64,000 nucleotides of DNA from Treponema_C sp050320395 (GCF_050320395.1 NZ_CP144459.1:1922001-1986000), one strand, 5' to 3'; positions 34,844-44,562 are shown, numbered from the stretch's first letter. The notes: generated by a model not told the origin, from the letters alone. Numbers and translations: made by a program.

Positions 34844-35563
34844 TCAACTGCGCATACAGCTCAATGCGATAAAAATCGTTATGTTGTAGGCGGCGTGAAC
34901 CGCACAGAGAAGCGCTATGTGCAGCTTTTTATACAGGGCAAGGCGCAGGATAATTGCGGCACACAGGGCATTGCCTACGGCAAAAAGCCCCAAATAGCGG
35001 TGAGCAAGGGCAAATAAAACAATCGGTATAGTTTCCGCGGCCGCTTTTAAAACAAAGCCTGATTTTGATTTTTCCGATTCGGGGGCAATATCGTGAATAA
35101 TTGCAAGACCGCATTCGGGCAAAAAAAAACGGAACAGCATTTCTTCATACGAGGCGAGAACGATTGCCGATGCATATAATAAAAGCCGTTTATCAAAGGT
35201 TTGCGGAAATATAAGGGACGGAAGTTCGGTGTTACCCGAAACCTTTGCGGCATAATTCCAAAACAAAGCCGAAAGAATCAGAGCGCAATAGCAAAGGAGC
35301 ATTCCGAATGCGGGAACAAAAAGATTTTTTATCGCAAAGAATCCGTTCTTTTTTCTAAAATCGGGGGCTCTTCCCGCTCTCAGATAAAAAAAGGCTGCGG
35401 CAATCGTATAAAAAACCAAGGCCGGCAACGAAAGAGGGGCAAACCTGCCGCTTTCCGTTTGAGCATCGGAGAGCGGCGAAGAAAAAATCGGCGGAATCAC
35501 AAAAACAAGAATTATAAGACAATATTCGAGAATTTGGCCTTTTATGTGATGAAAAAATTTCAC
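34844..35563 (-). CDS. CPBP (Abi/CAAX-like) intramembrane protease family protein
   Basis: 239 residues with about six membrane helices. The three family motifs are present: SYEEMLFRFFLPE (E-E-x-x-x-R), FALAHRYLG (F-x-x-x-H) and VHAAYN (H-x-x-x-N). Members are Rce1-like metalloproteases acting on prenylated proteins in eukaryotes and on bacteriocin or signalling substrates in bacteria. The start is GTG 35563, with TATATT nine bases before it and no ribosome site. It is divergent from the PilZ gene with a gap of 29 nt. The substrate is unknown. Confidence 0.85.
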   Translation of the reverse strand: MKFFHHIKGQILEYCLIILVFVIPPIFSSPLSDAQTESGRFAPLSLPALVFYTIAAAFFYLRAGRAPDFRKKNGFFAIKNLFVPAFGMLLCYCALILSALFWNYAAKVSGNTELPSLIFPQTFDKRLLLYASAIVLASYEEMLFRFFLPECGLAIIHDIAPESEKSKSGFVLKAAAETIPIVLFALAHRYLGLFAVGNALCAAIILRLALYKKLHIALLCAVHAAYNITIFIALSCMRS

Positions 35564-35592
35564 AAATGTGATAATATAGCATAAGGCCTTTT

Positions 35593-36618
35593 ATGTATAC
35601 TGTTCTTGCCGTTTTAATATCAATAGCGGTTCTCCTTATTATTTTGCGTGTTTCGATGACGGTTTCTCCCGTGCTCAGATTTTTTATCCAAGGTATGAGA
35701 GGCGGTTTTTTATTTTCGGAACTGCGATTTTTATGGCCTATTGCTCTTGCAGACCATCCCGACAACCCCTATTATTTTTATTCATCAAAACGCGCGTTAA
35801 GCAAAAGTATTGCGGCCCTTTTAGCCGAAGGCGAAAAACACAAAACAACCAATACCGAATCGGTACAGGCTTTTTTACACCGCCTGTACACATACCGTAC
35901 CAAGGCGGAATTGGATCCCTATAATAAGCGCGGTATACGCAATACCCGTTTTCTCACGCGGGGACAAAAGCTCAGTATTTTACGAAAGGGAAGCGGAATG
36001 TTTTCTTCCCATGTAATGCACAGCGGAAGCCGCCTCATCGTTTCACTGCCGCTGGAAAACGGAGAATTGACCGTCTCCGGCGCACAGTGGCTCGGTAAAA
36101 GAATCAGTGTATATTTTCATCGTCAAGGCGATGCCTTTTATGTGTTCGATACGCTTGTTGCGGAAAGCCTCTTGTATAACGGCCGAAATGCGCTCGCATT
36201 GGCACATAGTGCAGCCCTGCTCAGATCTCAAAAGCGTACATCGGTAAGATGTAAATGCAGCGTACAGGCCCGCCTCTTTTTAGGTGCCCAAAAAAGCGAA
36301 ACACGGCTAAAGCCGGAAAGTTCTCCCGGACTCAAATGCGTACTGGAAGATATTTCGGAGGGAGGCGCCCTTATCCGCATCGGGGGAAAAGCTAAGCAAA
36401 AAATGCTTATAAAACTGCAATTTCAGCTTGAAGGAAAAACCGTTATCATGTACGGTATATCGAAGTCTTTTGAGTATGACGAAGCCTATAACGAATCGTA
36501 CATACACTTTCAATGTCTGGAAACGACACCGTGGTTTAAGAATATTATCTTAGGTTATGTTTATAAAACGCTGCCCGATGAAACGGATTCGGCATCTTTA
36601 AGCAGAGGTTCCGATTGA
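35593..36618 (+). CDS. PilZ-domain protein, predicted c-di-GMP effector
   Basis: 341 residues. One N-terminal helix (3-25) anchors it to the membrane. The middle part (about 60-200) has no clear match, with a possible YcgR-N-like beta region. The C-terminal PilZ domain starts with R211-SQK-R215-TSV-R219 (R-x-x-x-R) and continues to DISEGGALI at 253-261 (D/N-x-S-x-x-G), the two c-di-GMP contact motifs. Treponeme PilZ proteins affect motility, so a link to periplasmic flagella is plausible. It overlaps the next gene by one base (TGATG). Confidence 0.85.
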   Translation: MYTVLAVLISIAVLLIILRVSMTVSPVLRFFIQGMRGGFLFSELRFLWPIALADHPDNPYYFYSSKRALSKSIAALLAEGEKHKTTNTESVQAFLHRLYTYRTKAELDPYNKRGIRNTRFLTRGQKLSILRKGSGMFSSHVMHSGSRLIVSLPLENGELTVSGAQWLGKRISVYFHRQGDAFYVFDTLVAESLLYNGRNALALAHSAALLRSQKRTSVRCKCSVQARLFLGAQKSETRLKPESSPGLKCVLEDISEGGALIRIGGKAKQKMLIKLQFQLEGKTVIMYGISKSFEYDEAYNESYIHFQCLETTPWFKNIILGYVYKTLPDETDSASLSRGSD

Positions 36619-37883
36619 TGACAAAAAAACAAAAACGGAGTATAAACGCATACATGAGTCAAAGATATTGTAAGGTTTCAGAATTAAAACCGATATTCCA
36701 TGCTCTGTGCCTTTTTATTGCGGCGCAATTGTGCTTTGCCCAAACACCCGATTTGAAAAAAAGTTTTGTTAAAGAAAGTATACGCGGAAAAACTTCCATC
36801 ATTAAAAATGCGGATCCGGCGGAAAGCGGCTTTACGGAACTCTGCCTTTTTTCTCTTCGCTTTATACAAATGAATCATTTTCTGTTACCTGCAGACGAGG
36901 ACTTTATCCTTCTCGCCCGCGAAACGGTAAAAAAGATTCCGGCTTCCGCACATCCCGATGTTCTTCCTCTTCTTGAATCGATTTTTTCGATGACGGAACA
37001 TACGGCCCTGCAAAAAGATATATTGGAAAATTTAATCGGAGCCGCCGACTCTCCGTCTTTTCAAGCATCGGTTTTTCATACCTCGGCATCCATAGTTCAG
37101 CTTATAAATACCTATACCGAACAACGGCTGGCATCCTACACAAAGGAGGGTTCTCCTTCCGCATCCGATAGCGGGATACTTAAAACGGCCATTGAAGTAT
37201 TGGGAAAATTTAAAAATGCCTCTTCGTTTCCGGTGCTGTTTTCCTGTTTTCTTGCTTCCGATACCGATATTTCAAACACTGCCGAACGCTCTTTGGACAG
37301 TTTTGCAGGCATTTACGATAAGCAGATACGTGCCGTTATTGCAAGCGGAACAATCAAAGAGAAAAAACGTGCCCTTGATTTGGTATTGAATAATCCTAAA
37401 AACTCGGATTTTTTTAAAGCCGAAATGTCGGAAAACACCCTCTCGCAGACAATCAAAAAGAATCCCGGTCCCGAAGAGACTGAAAAGGAGCGTATTGCGC
37501 TTAAAATGCAGGCGGTGCGCGAATTATATCGGGTATCATGGACGCGCTCTCCTTCCCTTATGCGGGAGGTATTTACCGCCGCCCGAAAAGAGTATGCCGA
37601 GGGGCTTTTGACCGATACTCAATTTATCGAAATAATGTACGCATTTACACGCCTTGCCTCGGCGGAAGCCGGTTCGCTTTTGTCTAATTATCTGAAAGAG
37701 CTGAATAAAGCTCAGGAAGAAAACAAGGATGTCAGCACTCCGGTGGTCCTTGCCGTCATTCAATCCCTGCAGCTTTTAGGCGATAAAACGGCCTTCGACG
37801 ATTTGCTTTATGCAACCTATCAAGCTTATCCTGAAGAAGTTTTGTCGGCGGCACGGGATGCGCTCAGTAAATTAAAGTGGTAG
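36618..37883 (+). CDS. Exported HEAT-like helical repeat protein
   Basis: 421 residues from ATG 36618. A signal peptide (about 25-42, ending LCFAQ) is followed by helical pairs such as LPLLESIFSMTEHTALQKDILENLIGAAD, TAIEVLGKFKNASSFPVLFSCFLASDTDISNTAERSLDSFA and VVLAVIQSLQLLGDKTAFDDLLYATYQAYPEEVLSAARDALSKLKW, the pattern of HEAT or Armadillo repeats. Probably a periplasmic scaffold. It sits between the PilZ gene (one-base overlap) and comEC (7-base overlap). No enzyme motif. Confidence 0.8.
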   Translation: MTKKQKRSINAYMSQRYCKVSELKPIFHALCLFIAAQLCFAQTPDLKKSFVKESIRGKTSIIKNADPAESGFTELCLFSLRFIQMNHFLLPADEDFILLARETVKKIPASAHPDVLPLLESIFSMTEHTALQKDILENLIGAADSPSFQASVFHTSASIVQLINTYTEQRLASYTKEGSPSASDSGILKTAIEVLGKFKNASSFPVLFSCFLASDTDISNTAERSLDSFAGIYDKQIRAVIASGTIKEKKRALDLVLNNPKNSDFFKAEMSENTLSQTIKKNPGPEETEKERIALKMQAVRELYRVSWTRSPSLMREVFTAARKEYAEGLLTDTQFIEIMYAFTRLASAEAGSLLSNYLKELNKAQEENKDVSTPVVLAVIQSLQLLGDKTAFDDLLYATYQAYPEEVLSAARDALSKLKW

Positions 37884-39214
37884 ATTTAAAATCGGCTATA
37901 CGGCATTCGCTTACAAAGCTTCATCCGCTTAAGGTTTCGGCCCTTATTCTCGCCGTACTTTTATATGCGGGTATTATAAAAAAAGCCGATCCCTTTGTAT
38001 TCCGCTCAGTTCTCGATGTACGTGAAATCACTTCGGCCGAAGGCATCATAGCTTCGAATCCCGTAAAAACCGCAAGGGGCCGCTTTTACGCAATGCTGTT
38101 TAATGTTGAAACGGTTCAGTCGGCCGCGGGAAAGGCTGAAGCCTCAGGGCGGGTAAAACTGCTTATACCGGCCGAAACGGTTGAAGCTCTGTATCCGGGA
38201 AAACTTTTTTCGCTTGCCGAAAATGCCGTCCCGGCCGAAGAAGGCGCGCGCCTCTTATGTACCGGACACAGCCTCGGTAAGTCGGAGTCGGCCTTTTCAA
38301 ACGAAGGAGAAATAGACAGTACGGGTACCCAACACCGTCTTCCCCGCTCCGATATACCTGTTTTTATCGCAAAAGACACTGCCTTTTTGGGATGGAAAAG
38401 CCCCGTTTCGCGTACCCGAGCGCTGTTTCGCCTGTACCTGAAACGTATGCTTTACGCATGGGGAGAAGCGGGAGGCTTGGTCCTTGCCCTTATGTCCGGC
38501 GCACGTGAATATACGGATGCGGCCCTTGCCGAAGCTTTTAATGATGCGGGACTGGCCCATATTTTAGCCTTATCGGGGATGCATTTGTCTCTTTTTATTT
38601 CCGCATCCTCTTTGGCCGCAGTTTTTGCGGGGAAAAAGCTGAGCGCTCTTTTATCGCTTATCCTCATGTGTGTTTTTATCTGGTTTGCGGGAGCCACCCC
38701 TTCGCTCATAAGAGCTTTTTTGTGCGTGATGATTATGTTTTTAACCCGGCTTTTATCCGTCCATACCTATAAAAGTGCGGCCCTCGATTGTTTATGCGCC
38801 GCCTTTATTATCCAAGCGGCATTTTTACACACCGATATTTACAATCCGGCCTTTATGCTTTCCTATGCGGCGGTTGCCGGTATTTTGATTTTGACACCCC
38901 TCATCAGTCCTTTTTTGCACAGAATTTTACCTCCGTTGGTCGTATCTTCGACAGCTTCTTCAATCGGAGCATGGATTTTTACCGCTCCCCTTTGTGCCCT
39001 CTTATTCGGCCGCATAACTGTGGCCGGAATTATCGCTTCGGTTGTCGTAACGCCCCTTGCATCCGTTTTTTTTATCGCAGGCTTTATATGCGTAAGCCTT
39101 TGTTTTATAATGCCTTTTCTTACAGGGCCCTTTGGTGTTATAATGCAATTACTGTACAGTGTTTTAAAATACACGGTACTTTTTTTCGGCCGTTTTCCGC
39201 CGATTGTGTTTTAG
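37877..39214 (+). CDS. comEC: ComEC/Rec2-family channel protein, short form without MBL domain
   Basis: 445 residues from GTG 37877. An N-terminal helix and soluble OB-like (DUF4131) region (about 15-170) lead to the Competence membrane domain (about 190-440) with the hallmark DAGLAHILALSGMHLSLF and PSLIRAFLCVMIMFLTRLLS. ComEC normally transports DNA strands across the inner membrane and many versions have a C-terminal metallo-beta-lactamase domain of about 250 residues. This one ends right after the last helix. It may still form a channel; competence in this organism is not shown. Confidence 0.85.
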   Translation: MVDLKSAIRHSLTKLHPLKVSALILAVLLYAGIIKKADPFVFRSVLDVREITSAEGIIASNPVKTARGRFYAMLFNVETVQSAAGKAEASGRVKLLIPAETVEALYPGKLFSLAENAVPAEEGARLLCTGHSLGKSESAFSNEGEIDSTGTQHRLPRSDIPVFIAKDTAFLGWKSPVSRTRALFRLYLKRMLYAWGEAGGLVLALMSGAREYTDAALAEAFNDAGLAHILALSGMHLSLFISASSLAAVFAGKKLSALLSLILMCVFIWFAGATPSLIRAFLCVMIMFLTRLLSVHTYKSAALDCLCAAFIIQAAFLHTDIYNPAFMLSYAAVAGILILTPLISPFLHRILPPLVVSSTASSIGAWIFTAPLCALLFGRITVAGIIASVVVTPLASVFFIAGFICVSLCFIMPFLTGPFGVIMQLLYSVLKYTVLFFGRFPPIVF

Positions 39215-39239
39215 ACAGATCCCTTTGAAGGAGTTTTGA

Positions 39240-40133
39240 GTGCACTTACCGGATTATGATTCGCCCTCTTTTTTAAAAAACTATTTGGACAGCCGGGGTA
39301 TGGCTATGCAAAAAAAGTTCGGGCAAAATTTTCTCGTAAATCCGCGTGCGCGCGCCAAAATTGCCGAAGGAACGGCCGTAAGCGAGGGCATGAAGGTATG
39401 GGAAATAGGTCCCGGTTTGGGAGCCCTTACGGCCGAACTTTTAAAACAGGGCGCGATACTGACCGTTTTTGAAATAGACCGCGGTTTTATCCTTCTTCTC
39501 GAAGAGATTTTCTCCGACGAAATACAAAAGGGCCGGCTTAAAATCGTTGCAGGAGATGTATTAAAAACATGGAAGGAAGAATACAGGCTTTCAGGACCTC
39601 CCGACCGCTTATGCGGAAATCTCCCCTATAATATCGCCGCAAAAATCATCGCCGACACGGTTTGTGAAACCGTCCGCTTTGAACGCTGCGTTTTTACCGT
39701 GCAAAAAGAAGTCGCACGGCGCATGGCGGCAAAATGCGGTTCGGCGGATTATTCGTCTTTTTCGGTTTTGTGTTCCTGGGCCTATGATATACAGCCGCTT
39801 ATGGATTTGGCCGGCGGAAGTTTTTGGCCGCGGCCGAATGTCGATTCTCAAGCGGTTGTTTTTACGAAAAAGGCGGATTTTCCCGCATGTAAAAGCCCTG
39901 CCGAATTTTTAAAATTGCAGCGGAACTTATTTTCCTCGCGGCGCAAAACCGTTAAAAATAATTTAACCGCCCTCTACGGAAGTGCCGAAACTGCACAAGC
40001 CGTCCTCAGCACAGCAGGTATCGACCCCAAAAGCCGTGCCGAAGACTTACCTATAGAAAAAATATGTTTACTTGCGGACGCATCCTGCAAGATAATGCAA
40101 AAAAGCGCAGTCCGAAACGGAGGAAACATATAA
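39240..40133 (+). CDS. rsmA: 16S rRNA dimethyladenosine transferase
   Basis: 297 residues, GTG start with AAGGAG. RsmA/KsgA dimethylates the two adjacent adenosines near the 3' end of 16S rRNA. Motifs: KFGQNFLVNPRARAKIAE (the KxxGQnFL start), WEIGPGLGALTAELL (SAM motif I), EIDRGF (motif II), GDVLKTW, and GNLPYNIAAKII (motif IV, N-L-P-Y). The C-terminal helical domain has FSSRRKTVKNNL. It overlaps yggS by one base (TAATG). Confidence 0.96.
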   Translation: MHLPDYDSPSFLKNYLDSRGMAMQKKFGQNFLVNPRARAKIAEGTAVSEGMKVWEIGPGLGALTAELLKQGAILTVFEIDRGFILLLEEIFSDEIQKGRLKIVAGDVLKTWKEEYRLSGPPDRLCGNLPYNIAAKIIADTVCETVRFERCVFTVQKEVARRMAAKCGSADYSSFSVLCSWAYDIQPLMDLAGGSFWPRPNVDSQAVVFTKKADFPACKSPAEFLKLQRNLFSSRRKTVKNNLTALYGSAETAQAVLSTAGIDPKSRAEDLPIEKICLLADASCKIMQKSAVRNGGNI

Positions 40134-40891
40134 TGAATAATCTTCAAAAAAACATTCAAGCAAATACGGACTGTATACGGGAATGCATAGAAAAAGCGGC
40201 CGAGCGAAGTGCAAGGAATGCATCCGATATAAAATTAATGGCCGTAACCAAGTTCCGTTCTACGGAAGAAATCGAAGCTGCCTATAGGGCCGGAATCCGC
40301 CTCTTCGGCGAAAACCGTGTTCAAGAGGCTCTTGAAAAATTCGGGAACACGGACATAAATCTTCCGGATGCGTCGTTGCACATGATAGGAAGTCTCCAGC
40401 GCAATAAGGTAAAATCGATTTTACCCCTTGTAAGCTGTATACATTCGGTAGACCGAATCGAATTGCTCGAAGAAATAGCCAAACGCTCGGCCGCCGAAGG
40501 GGAAATAAGTCCTCGGGTAAAGAGGCCGCTTAGACTGCTTTTGGAAGTACACACGGGAGAAGAATCAAAGGCAGGTTTTATGAATAGCGACGATATAGTC
40601 CGCGCCTTGGAATATGCCGAAGAAAAAAAACTTTCAGTATGCGGCTTTATGACTATGGCACCGCTCATACATAATCCGAGCGATAAGGCGGAAACGCAAG
40701 CGGTGCGAAACGCTTTTATTTCTTTGCGGAAAACTGCGGAAGCAATGCAAAAACGGTTTTCGGCTTTTGTATTGAGCGAGCTTTCGATGGGTATGTCGGG
40801 CGATTTTGAAACCGCAGTTGAAGAAGGTTCGACCCTGGTGCGTATCGGCAGCCGCCTTTTTCAAAATGCCGCTTCGGAGAATGCCTTATGA
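40133..40891 (+). CDS. yggS: YggS/PLPBP-family pyridoxal-phosphate homeostasis protein
   Basis: 252 residues from ATG 40133, immediately after GGAGGAAACATA; the longer open frame from 40064 lies inside rsmA. IKLMAVTKFRSTEEIEAAYRAG contains the PLP lysine (A-V-T-K), followed by LFGENRVQEALEKF, LHMIGSLQRNKVKSI and, near the end, LSMGMSGDFETAVEEGSTLVRIGSRLF, which binds the phosphate. All are diagnostic. It controls free PLP and amino- and keto-acid balance. Part of the rsmA-yggS-...-rluD operon. Confidence 0.95.
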   Translation: MNNLQKNIQANTDCIRECIEKAAERSARNASDIKLMAVTKFRSTEEIEAAYRAGIRLFGENRVQEALEKFGNTDINLPDASLHMIGSLQRNKVKSILPLVSCIHSVDRIELLEEIAKRSAAEGEISPRVKRPLRLLLEVHTGEESKAGFMNSDDIVRALEYAEEKKLSVCGFMTMAPLIHNPSDKAETQAVRNAFISLRKTAEAMQKRFSAFVLSELSMGMSGDFETAVEEGSTLVRIGSRLFQNAASENAL

Positions 40892-41379
40892 AAAAAACGG
40901 CAGCTATCCTGTGCATAGCGGTTTTTATGTTCTCCCCGGTTTTTGCTTCGGAAAACGAAGCCCTTCAAATTGAAGGATACGAAAAGGGAAAAGAACTTCC
41001 CTCGTGGGCGAAGGACTTGCGCCGGGCGGAAATAGTTACCCTGGGTTCCCTCCCCTTTACAACCCTCGGCACAACCCTCGTATATTCGCTCTACCGTTAC
41101 GGTGCAAACGACTTTAAGCCGGCTTATATTCCCAATCCCTTTCCTCTTTCTTCTGCGGAAGCAAAATTGAGCACGAATGAGCAGATAGGCATTATCGCAA
41201 CGGCGGCCGGAATCAGCCTTGCCGTCGGTCTTACGGACTTTATCGTGATGCAGGTAAAACAAAGCCGTAAAAAAAAGGCTTTGGAAAAAATACGTGAAGA
41301 ACAGGGGACGGTTATCCGCATACGGGAAGCCGTCAACGAAAATCAAATCCCAAAAAATCAAAACGGAAGTACCGAATAA
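40888..41379 (+). CDS. Exported or membrane protein of unknown function
   Basis: 163 residues. A signal peptide (1-21, VFASENEA) is followed by a short polar stretch PSWAKDLRRAEIVTLGSLPFTTLGTTLVYSLYRYG, with one hydrophobic segment (about 48-68), a second (about 108-128, IGIIATAAGISLAVGLTDFIVMQV), and a basic tail. This layout suggests a small two-helix inner membrane protein with a cleaved or uncleaved signal. The ends overlap both neighbours by 4 nt and 1 nt, so it is part of the same operon. I do not recognise a family. Confidence 0.7.
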   Translation: MKKTAAILCIAVFMFSPVFASENEALQIEGYEKGKELPSWAKDLRRAEIVTLGSLPFTTLGTTLVYSLYRYGANDFKPAYIPNPFPLSSAEAKLSTNEQIGIIATAAGISLAVGLTDFIVMQVKQSRKKKALEKIREEQGTVIRIREAVNENQIPKNQNGSTE

Positions 41380-42380
41380 TGCCTTCAATACGGTTTACCG
41401 CCGACATCAGTCTCTGCCCCCTTCGCCTCGATATATATGCAAGCACCGTCCAAAACATCAGCCGTTCGCGTTTAAAAACGGGCTTACGCCTTATCAGCGT
41501 AAACGGCAAAGCCGCAAAACTTTCACTTCGTCTCAAGGGCGGCGAAGAGGTTTTTATCGAATGGGAAGACCCTCTGCCGGAATTTATAGAACCGCAAAAC
41601 ATCCCCTTGGATATTTTATTTGAAAACGAAGATGTTACCGTAGTCAATAAGGCACAGGGTATGGTTACTCATCCGGGGGCGGGAAACCGCAGCGCGACCT
41701 TGGTAAACGCCCTGCTCTATCATTGGGGTTCCGCAGAAAAACTTGGGGAAGCGGCTTTTAGGACGGGAATCGTACACCGCCTTGATAAGGATACTTCGGG
41801 GGTTTTAATTGCCGCAAAAAACCGGGAAGCCGAAGTATTTTTACAAACCGAATTTAAAAAACGGCGCGTAAAAAAAGAATACATTGCAATCGTTCAGGGA
41901 CACCCTCCTTCTTTGTACGGAGAAATTAAAAATCACATTGCACGTTCCCCTTCAAACCGCAAAAAATTTGCCGTAAGTAAAAATCCGGAAACGGGAAAAT
42001 CCGCTTATACGGTCTACCGCTGTATCGGTATTTACGGGCCCTATTCGCTTATGCGTATACAAATCAAAACGGGACGGACCCATCAAATCCGCGTACACAT
42101 GAAGCATTTGGGCTGCCCCGTACTCGGAGACCCCCTCTACGGAAAAAAAGATGCCCTCTTTACCGATGCATCTTTAATGCTCCATGCACGCCGTCTCGGA
42201 ATCCGTCTTCCGTACATCAAAACCGAAGAAAATAGCGGCGCTTTAAAAACGGGTAAGCGGGATTTACAAACATTCAAAGCTCCCGTTCCTCTGCGTTTTA
42301 AAAAGGTTTTAAAAACGCTGCACACCGAATTTGAAGCAACCGTCCTTCCGGAAAATACCGAAAAGGTTTTGTATGACTGA
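41379..42380 (+). CDS. rluD: RluD-type 23S rRNA pseudouridine synthase
   Basis: 333 residues. An S4-like N domain (SRSRLKTGLRLISVNGKAAKLSLRLKGGEEV) precedes the catalytic domain, with VTVVNKAQGMVTHPGAG, GIVHRLDKDTSGVLIAAKN (catalytic Asp in H-R-L-D), KKEYIAIVQG and GRTHQIRVHMKHLGCPVLGDPLYG. Presumed to modify U1911/1915/1917-equivalent sites in helix 69, if the RluD assignment holds. It overlaps a second RluA-family gene by 8 nt. Confidence 0.92.
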   Translation: MPSIRFTADISLCPLRLDIYASTVQNISRSRLKTGLRLISVNGKAAKLSLRLKGGEEVFIEWEDPLPEFIEPQNIPLDILFENEDVTVVNKAQGMVTHPGAGNRSATLVNALLYHWGSAEKLGEAAFRTGIVHRLDKDTSGVLIAAKNREAEVFLQTEFKKRRVKKEYIAIVQGHPPSLYGEIKNHIARSPSNRKKFAVSKNPETGKSAYTVYRCIGIYGPYSLMRIQIKTGRTHQIRVHMKHLGCPVLGDPLYGKKDALFTDASLMLHARRLGIRLPYIKTEENSGALKTGKRDLQTFKAPVPLRFKKVLKTLHTEFEATVLPENTEKVLYD

Positions 42381-43134
42381 TTTGAAACCCGATTTACGGA
42401 TATCGGTCATGGCATCCGATGCCGATTTTATCATTGTCGATAAACCCGCAGGTCTTCCTTCGGCCCCGATTAAAGAAGGGGATACACACAATGCGCTTTC
42501 GCAAATAGTTGAACTGTTCCCTTCGGCGGCGGGATTTTACGGAAAAAAGCGCATAGAAGGCGGTCTTGTCCACCGATTGGATACGGCAACGCGGGGCCTT
42601 TTGCTTGCCGCCCTAACACAAAACGCTTTTGAGAATTTTGAAAAACAGCAAAAAAACGGAAACTTTATAAAATACTATTTCGCATACTGCGACGCATACT
42701 GCGCGGCCTCATCTTTTTCGTCTGCACAACCGCTACCCCTTTATATCGAAAGCCGTTTCCGTCCCTACGGCGAAGGCCGCAAAAAGGTAAAACCGGTTTT
42801 TGAAAATGCGGGAAAATTCGATAGAAAAAAGGCAGGGCAAACCCTATACCGCACCGAAGTCCTGTCGGTCAATATGCCGCGCGGTGATGAAAAAAAAGCC
42901 CGCGTCCTGTGCCGCATAAACCGCGGCTTTCGCCACCAGGTACGCGCCCACCTTGCTTCGATAGGTTTACCGGTCATAGGAGACGTTTTATACAATCCCT
43001 CCTATGCGGGCAAGACGGATGCACGGCTTTTGTTTTTCGCTTCGGCGCTGCAATTCAACCACCCGGTAAGCGGCGAGAGGCTCCTTTATACACTCGAAGA
43101 TATGCCGCTTCCTGAATCAGCCGAAACTTTGTAA
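42373..43134 (+). CDS. RluA-family pseudouridine synthase, second copy
   Basis: 253 residues from ATG 42373 (8-nt overlap with rluD). Catalytic motif GLVHRLDTATRGLLLAAL, then NRGFRHQVRAHLASIGLPVIGDVLY. It lacks the S4 domain, so it is of the short RluA/TruC-like type. The target uridine cannot be told. Its 3' end overlaps the convergent folC gene by 18 nt. Confidence 0.88.
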   Translation: MTDLKPDLRISVMASDADFIIVDKPAGLPSAPIKEGDTHNALSQIVELFPSAAGFYGKKRIEGGLVHRLDTATRGLLLAALTQNAFENFEKQQKNGNFIKYYFAYCDAYCAASSFSSAQPLPLYIESRFRPYGEGRKKVKPVFENAGKFDRKKAGQTLYRTEVLSVNMPRGDEKKARVLCRINRGFRHQVRAHLASIGLPVIGDVLYNPSYAGKTDARLLFFASALQFNHPVSGERLLYTLEDMPLPESAETL

Positions 43135-44556
43135 ACAGTTTTTAACTTCGGCCGCAAGGTAAAACGAGCCTGCAGCAAGCAGCACCTTGTTTTCGCTTTC
43201 GGCGCATTCAAAGGCACTGTGTATTTCGGCTTTGTAATCGGGAGAACCGTGTAAAATCGGAGAACTGAAAATGCCGCCCCCTTGTATACCGGCCGAGCCG
43301 AAAACAGATTCAAAACTTTTGCGTGTTTTTTCGTAATCGGAAGCCTTTACCGCGCCGGGAACGGTCAGCGTTATGCGGCTGAACTCGCAGGCCGATGAGC
43401 GGATAATACGGGCAAGCGTTTCCACATCTTTATCCGCCGCACAGGCAAATAAAAGGTGGCAGCCGCTTCCGAAACGCGAATAAAAACTTTTTAAAGTACC
43501 CGTTAAACTGTTCGGGGTATGACAGCCGTCGATGACGACGGTACCGCCGCCCCTTTTACCCCGAAAAGAGGTTATTTCAAAACGGGCGGGAAGAAAGGCT
43601 TTTTCAAAACCCGTTTCTATCACTTCCTCATCCAAATCGGGAAGAACGGTTTTTAAAACGAGGGCGGCCAACGCCGCATTTTCCGCTTGAAACTCGCCTG
43701 CAAGTTTTAAATTGAATGAAAGCGGGCGCAAAAAAAATGCCCGATTTGCCGAGGCGGGCTTTTTGAAAGCAAGGCTCACCTGCTGCACAACCGCGCTGTT
43801 CGCAGCTTCGACGCTTGGCAGTACCGCATGATATTCGAGAGATTCAAGCACCTCATCAAGAAAATAAACGGGAGAGCCCGTTTTTTTTGCGGTATTTTTA
43901 AATACGTTTTTTACTTCAGGCTTTTGGCGAGTACAGCAGACGGGAATACCCGGCTTGATAATACCGGCTTTTTCCGCCGCAATCATCTCAAGGGTATTGC
44001 CCAAATACTCGGTATGCTCAAGTTCGACGGATGTCAAAGCGCATATTTCGGGGACAAGCACGTTTGTTGCATCGAGACGGCCTCCCAACCCCGTTTCAAA
44101 GACCGCCCAATCCATAGCGCAGCCGCGAAAACACACAAAGCAAAACAGGGTCATCAATTCAAACCAGGTAGCGGGCTTTTTGTCGTCAAGTTTTTTTGCC
44201 GTTAAAAGGTCGGCAGCGGGAATAAAGTTTTTCAAAGCCGTTTCATATTCGGTTTCGCTTAAAAAGCCCGAAGCTCTTCGGATCCGTTCGCGGACATCGG
44301 ATACATGGGGAGATGTATACAATCCCGTATTAAAGCCCGCCTCCTCCAAAACCGAAGCGCATAAAACGGAAACCGAGCCCTTACCCTTTGAACCCGCTAC
44401 GTGAATAGACTTATATGCTTTTTGCGGATTTTTAAACTCGGCACATAAAAATTTCATCGTATCAAGCCACAGCGCATCTTTTTTGGGATTTTTTTCAAAG
44501 TTCATATATTGTTCAAGCCATTGCTCAAACCCGCCCATTACCGACAAAGAGTCCAT
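43117..44556 (-). CDS. folC: Folylpolyglutamate / dihydrofolate synthase
   Basis: 479 residues from ATG 44556. The Mur-ligase-like P-loop is VAGSKGKGSVSVL (about residue 52), the omega-loop TSPHVSDVRERIR, then MDWAVFETGLGGRLDATN and TSVELEHTEYLGNTLEMIAAEKAGIIK, which carry the Mg ligands and the carbamylated lysine. The C-terminal domain has VIDGCHTPNSL (D-G-A/C-H-N-P variant: the usual HNP reads HTP). It adds glutamates to folate. An extended -10 (TGCTATAGT) ends six bases before the ATG. Confidence 0.93.
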   Translation of the reverse strand: MDSLSVMGGFEQWLEQYMNFEKNPKKDALWLDTMKFLCAEFKNPQKAYKSIHVAGSKGKGSVSVLCASVLEEAGFNTGLYTSPHVSDVRERIRRASGFLSETEYETALKNFIPAADLLTAKKLDDKKPATWFELMTLFCFVCFRGCAMDWAVFETGLGGRLDATNVLVPEICALTSVELEHTEYLGNTLEMIAAEKAGIIKPGIPVCCTRQKPEVKNVFKNTAKKTGSPVYFLDEVLESLEYHAVLPSVEAANSAVVQQVSLAFKKPASANRAFFLRPLSFNLKLAGEFQAENAALAALVLKTVLPDLDEEVIETGFEKAFLPARFEITSFRGKRGGGTVVIDGCHTPNSLTGTLKSFYSRFGSGCHLLFACAADKDVETLARIIRSSACEFSRITLTVPGAVKASDYEKTRKSFESVFGSAGIQGGGIFSSPILHGSPDYKAEIHSAFECAESENKVLLAAGSFYLAAEVKNCLQSFG

Positions 44557-44562
44557 AATCTC

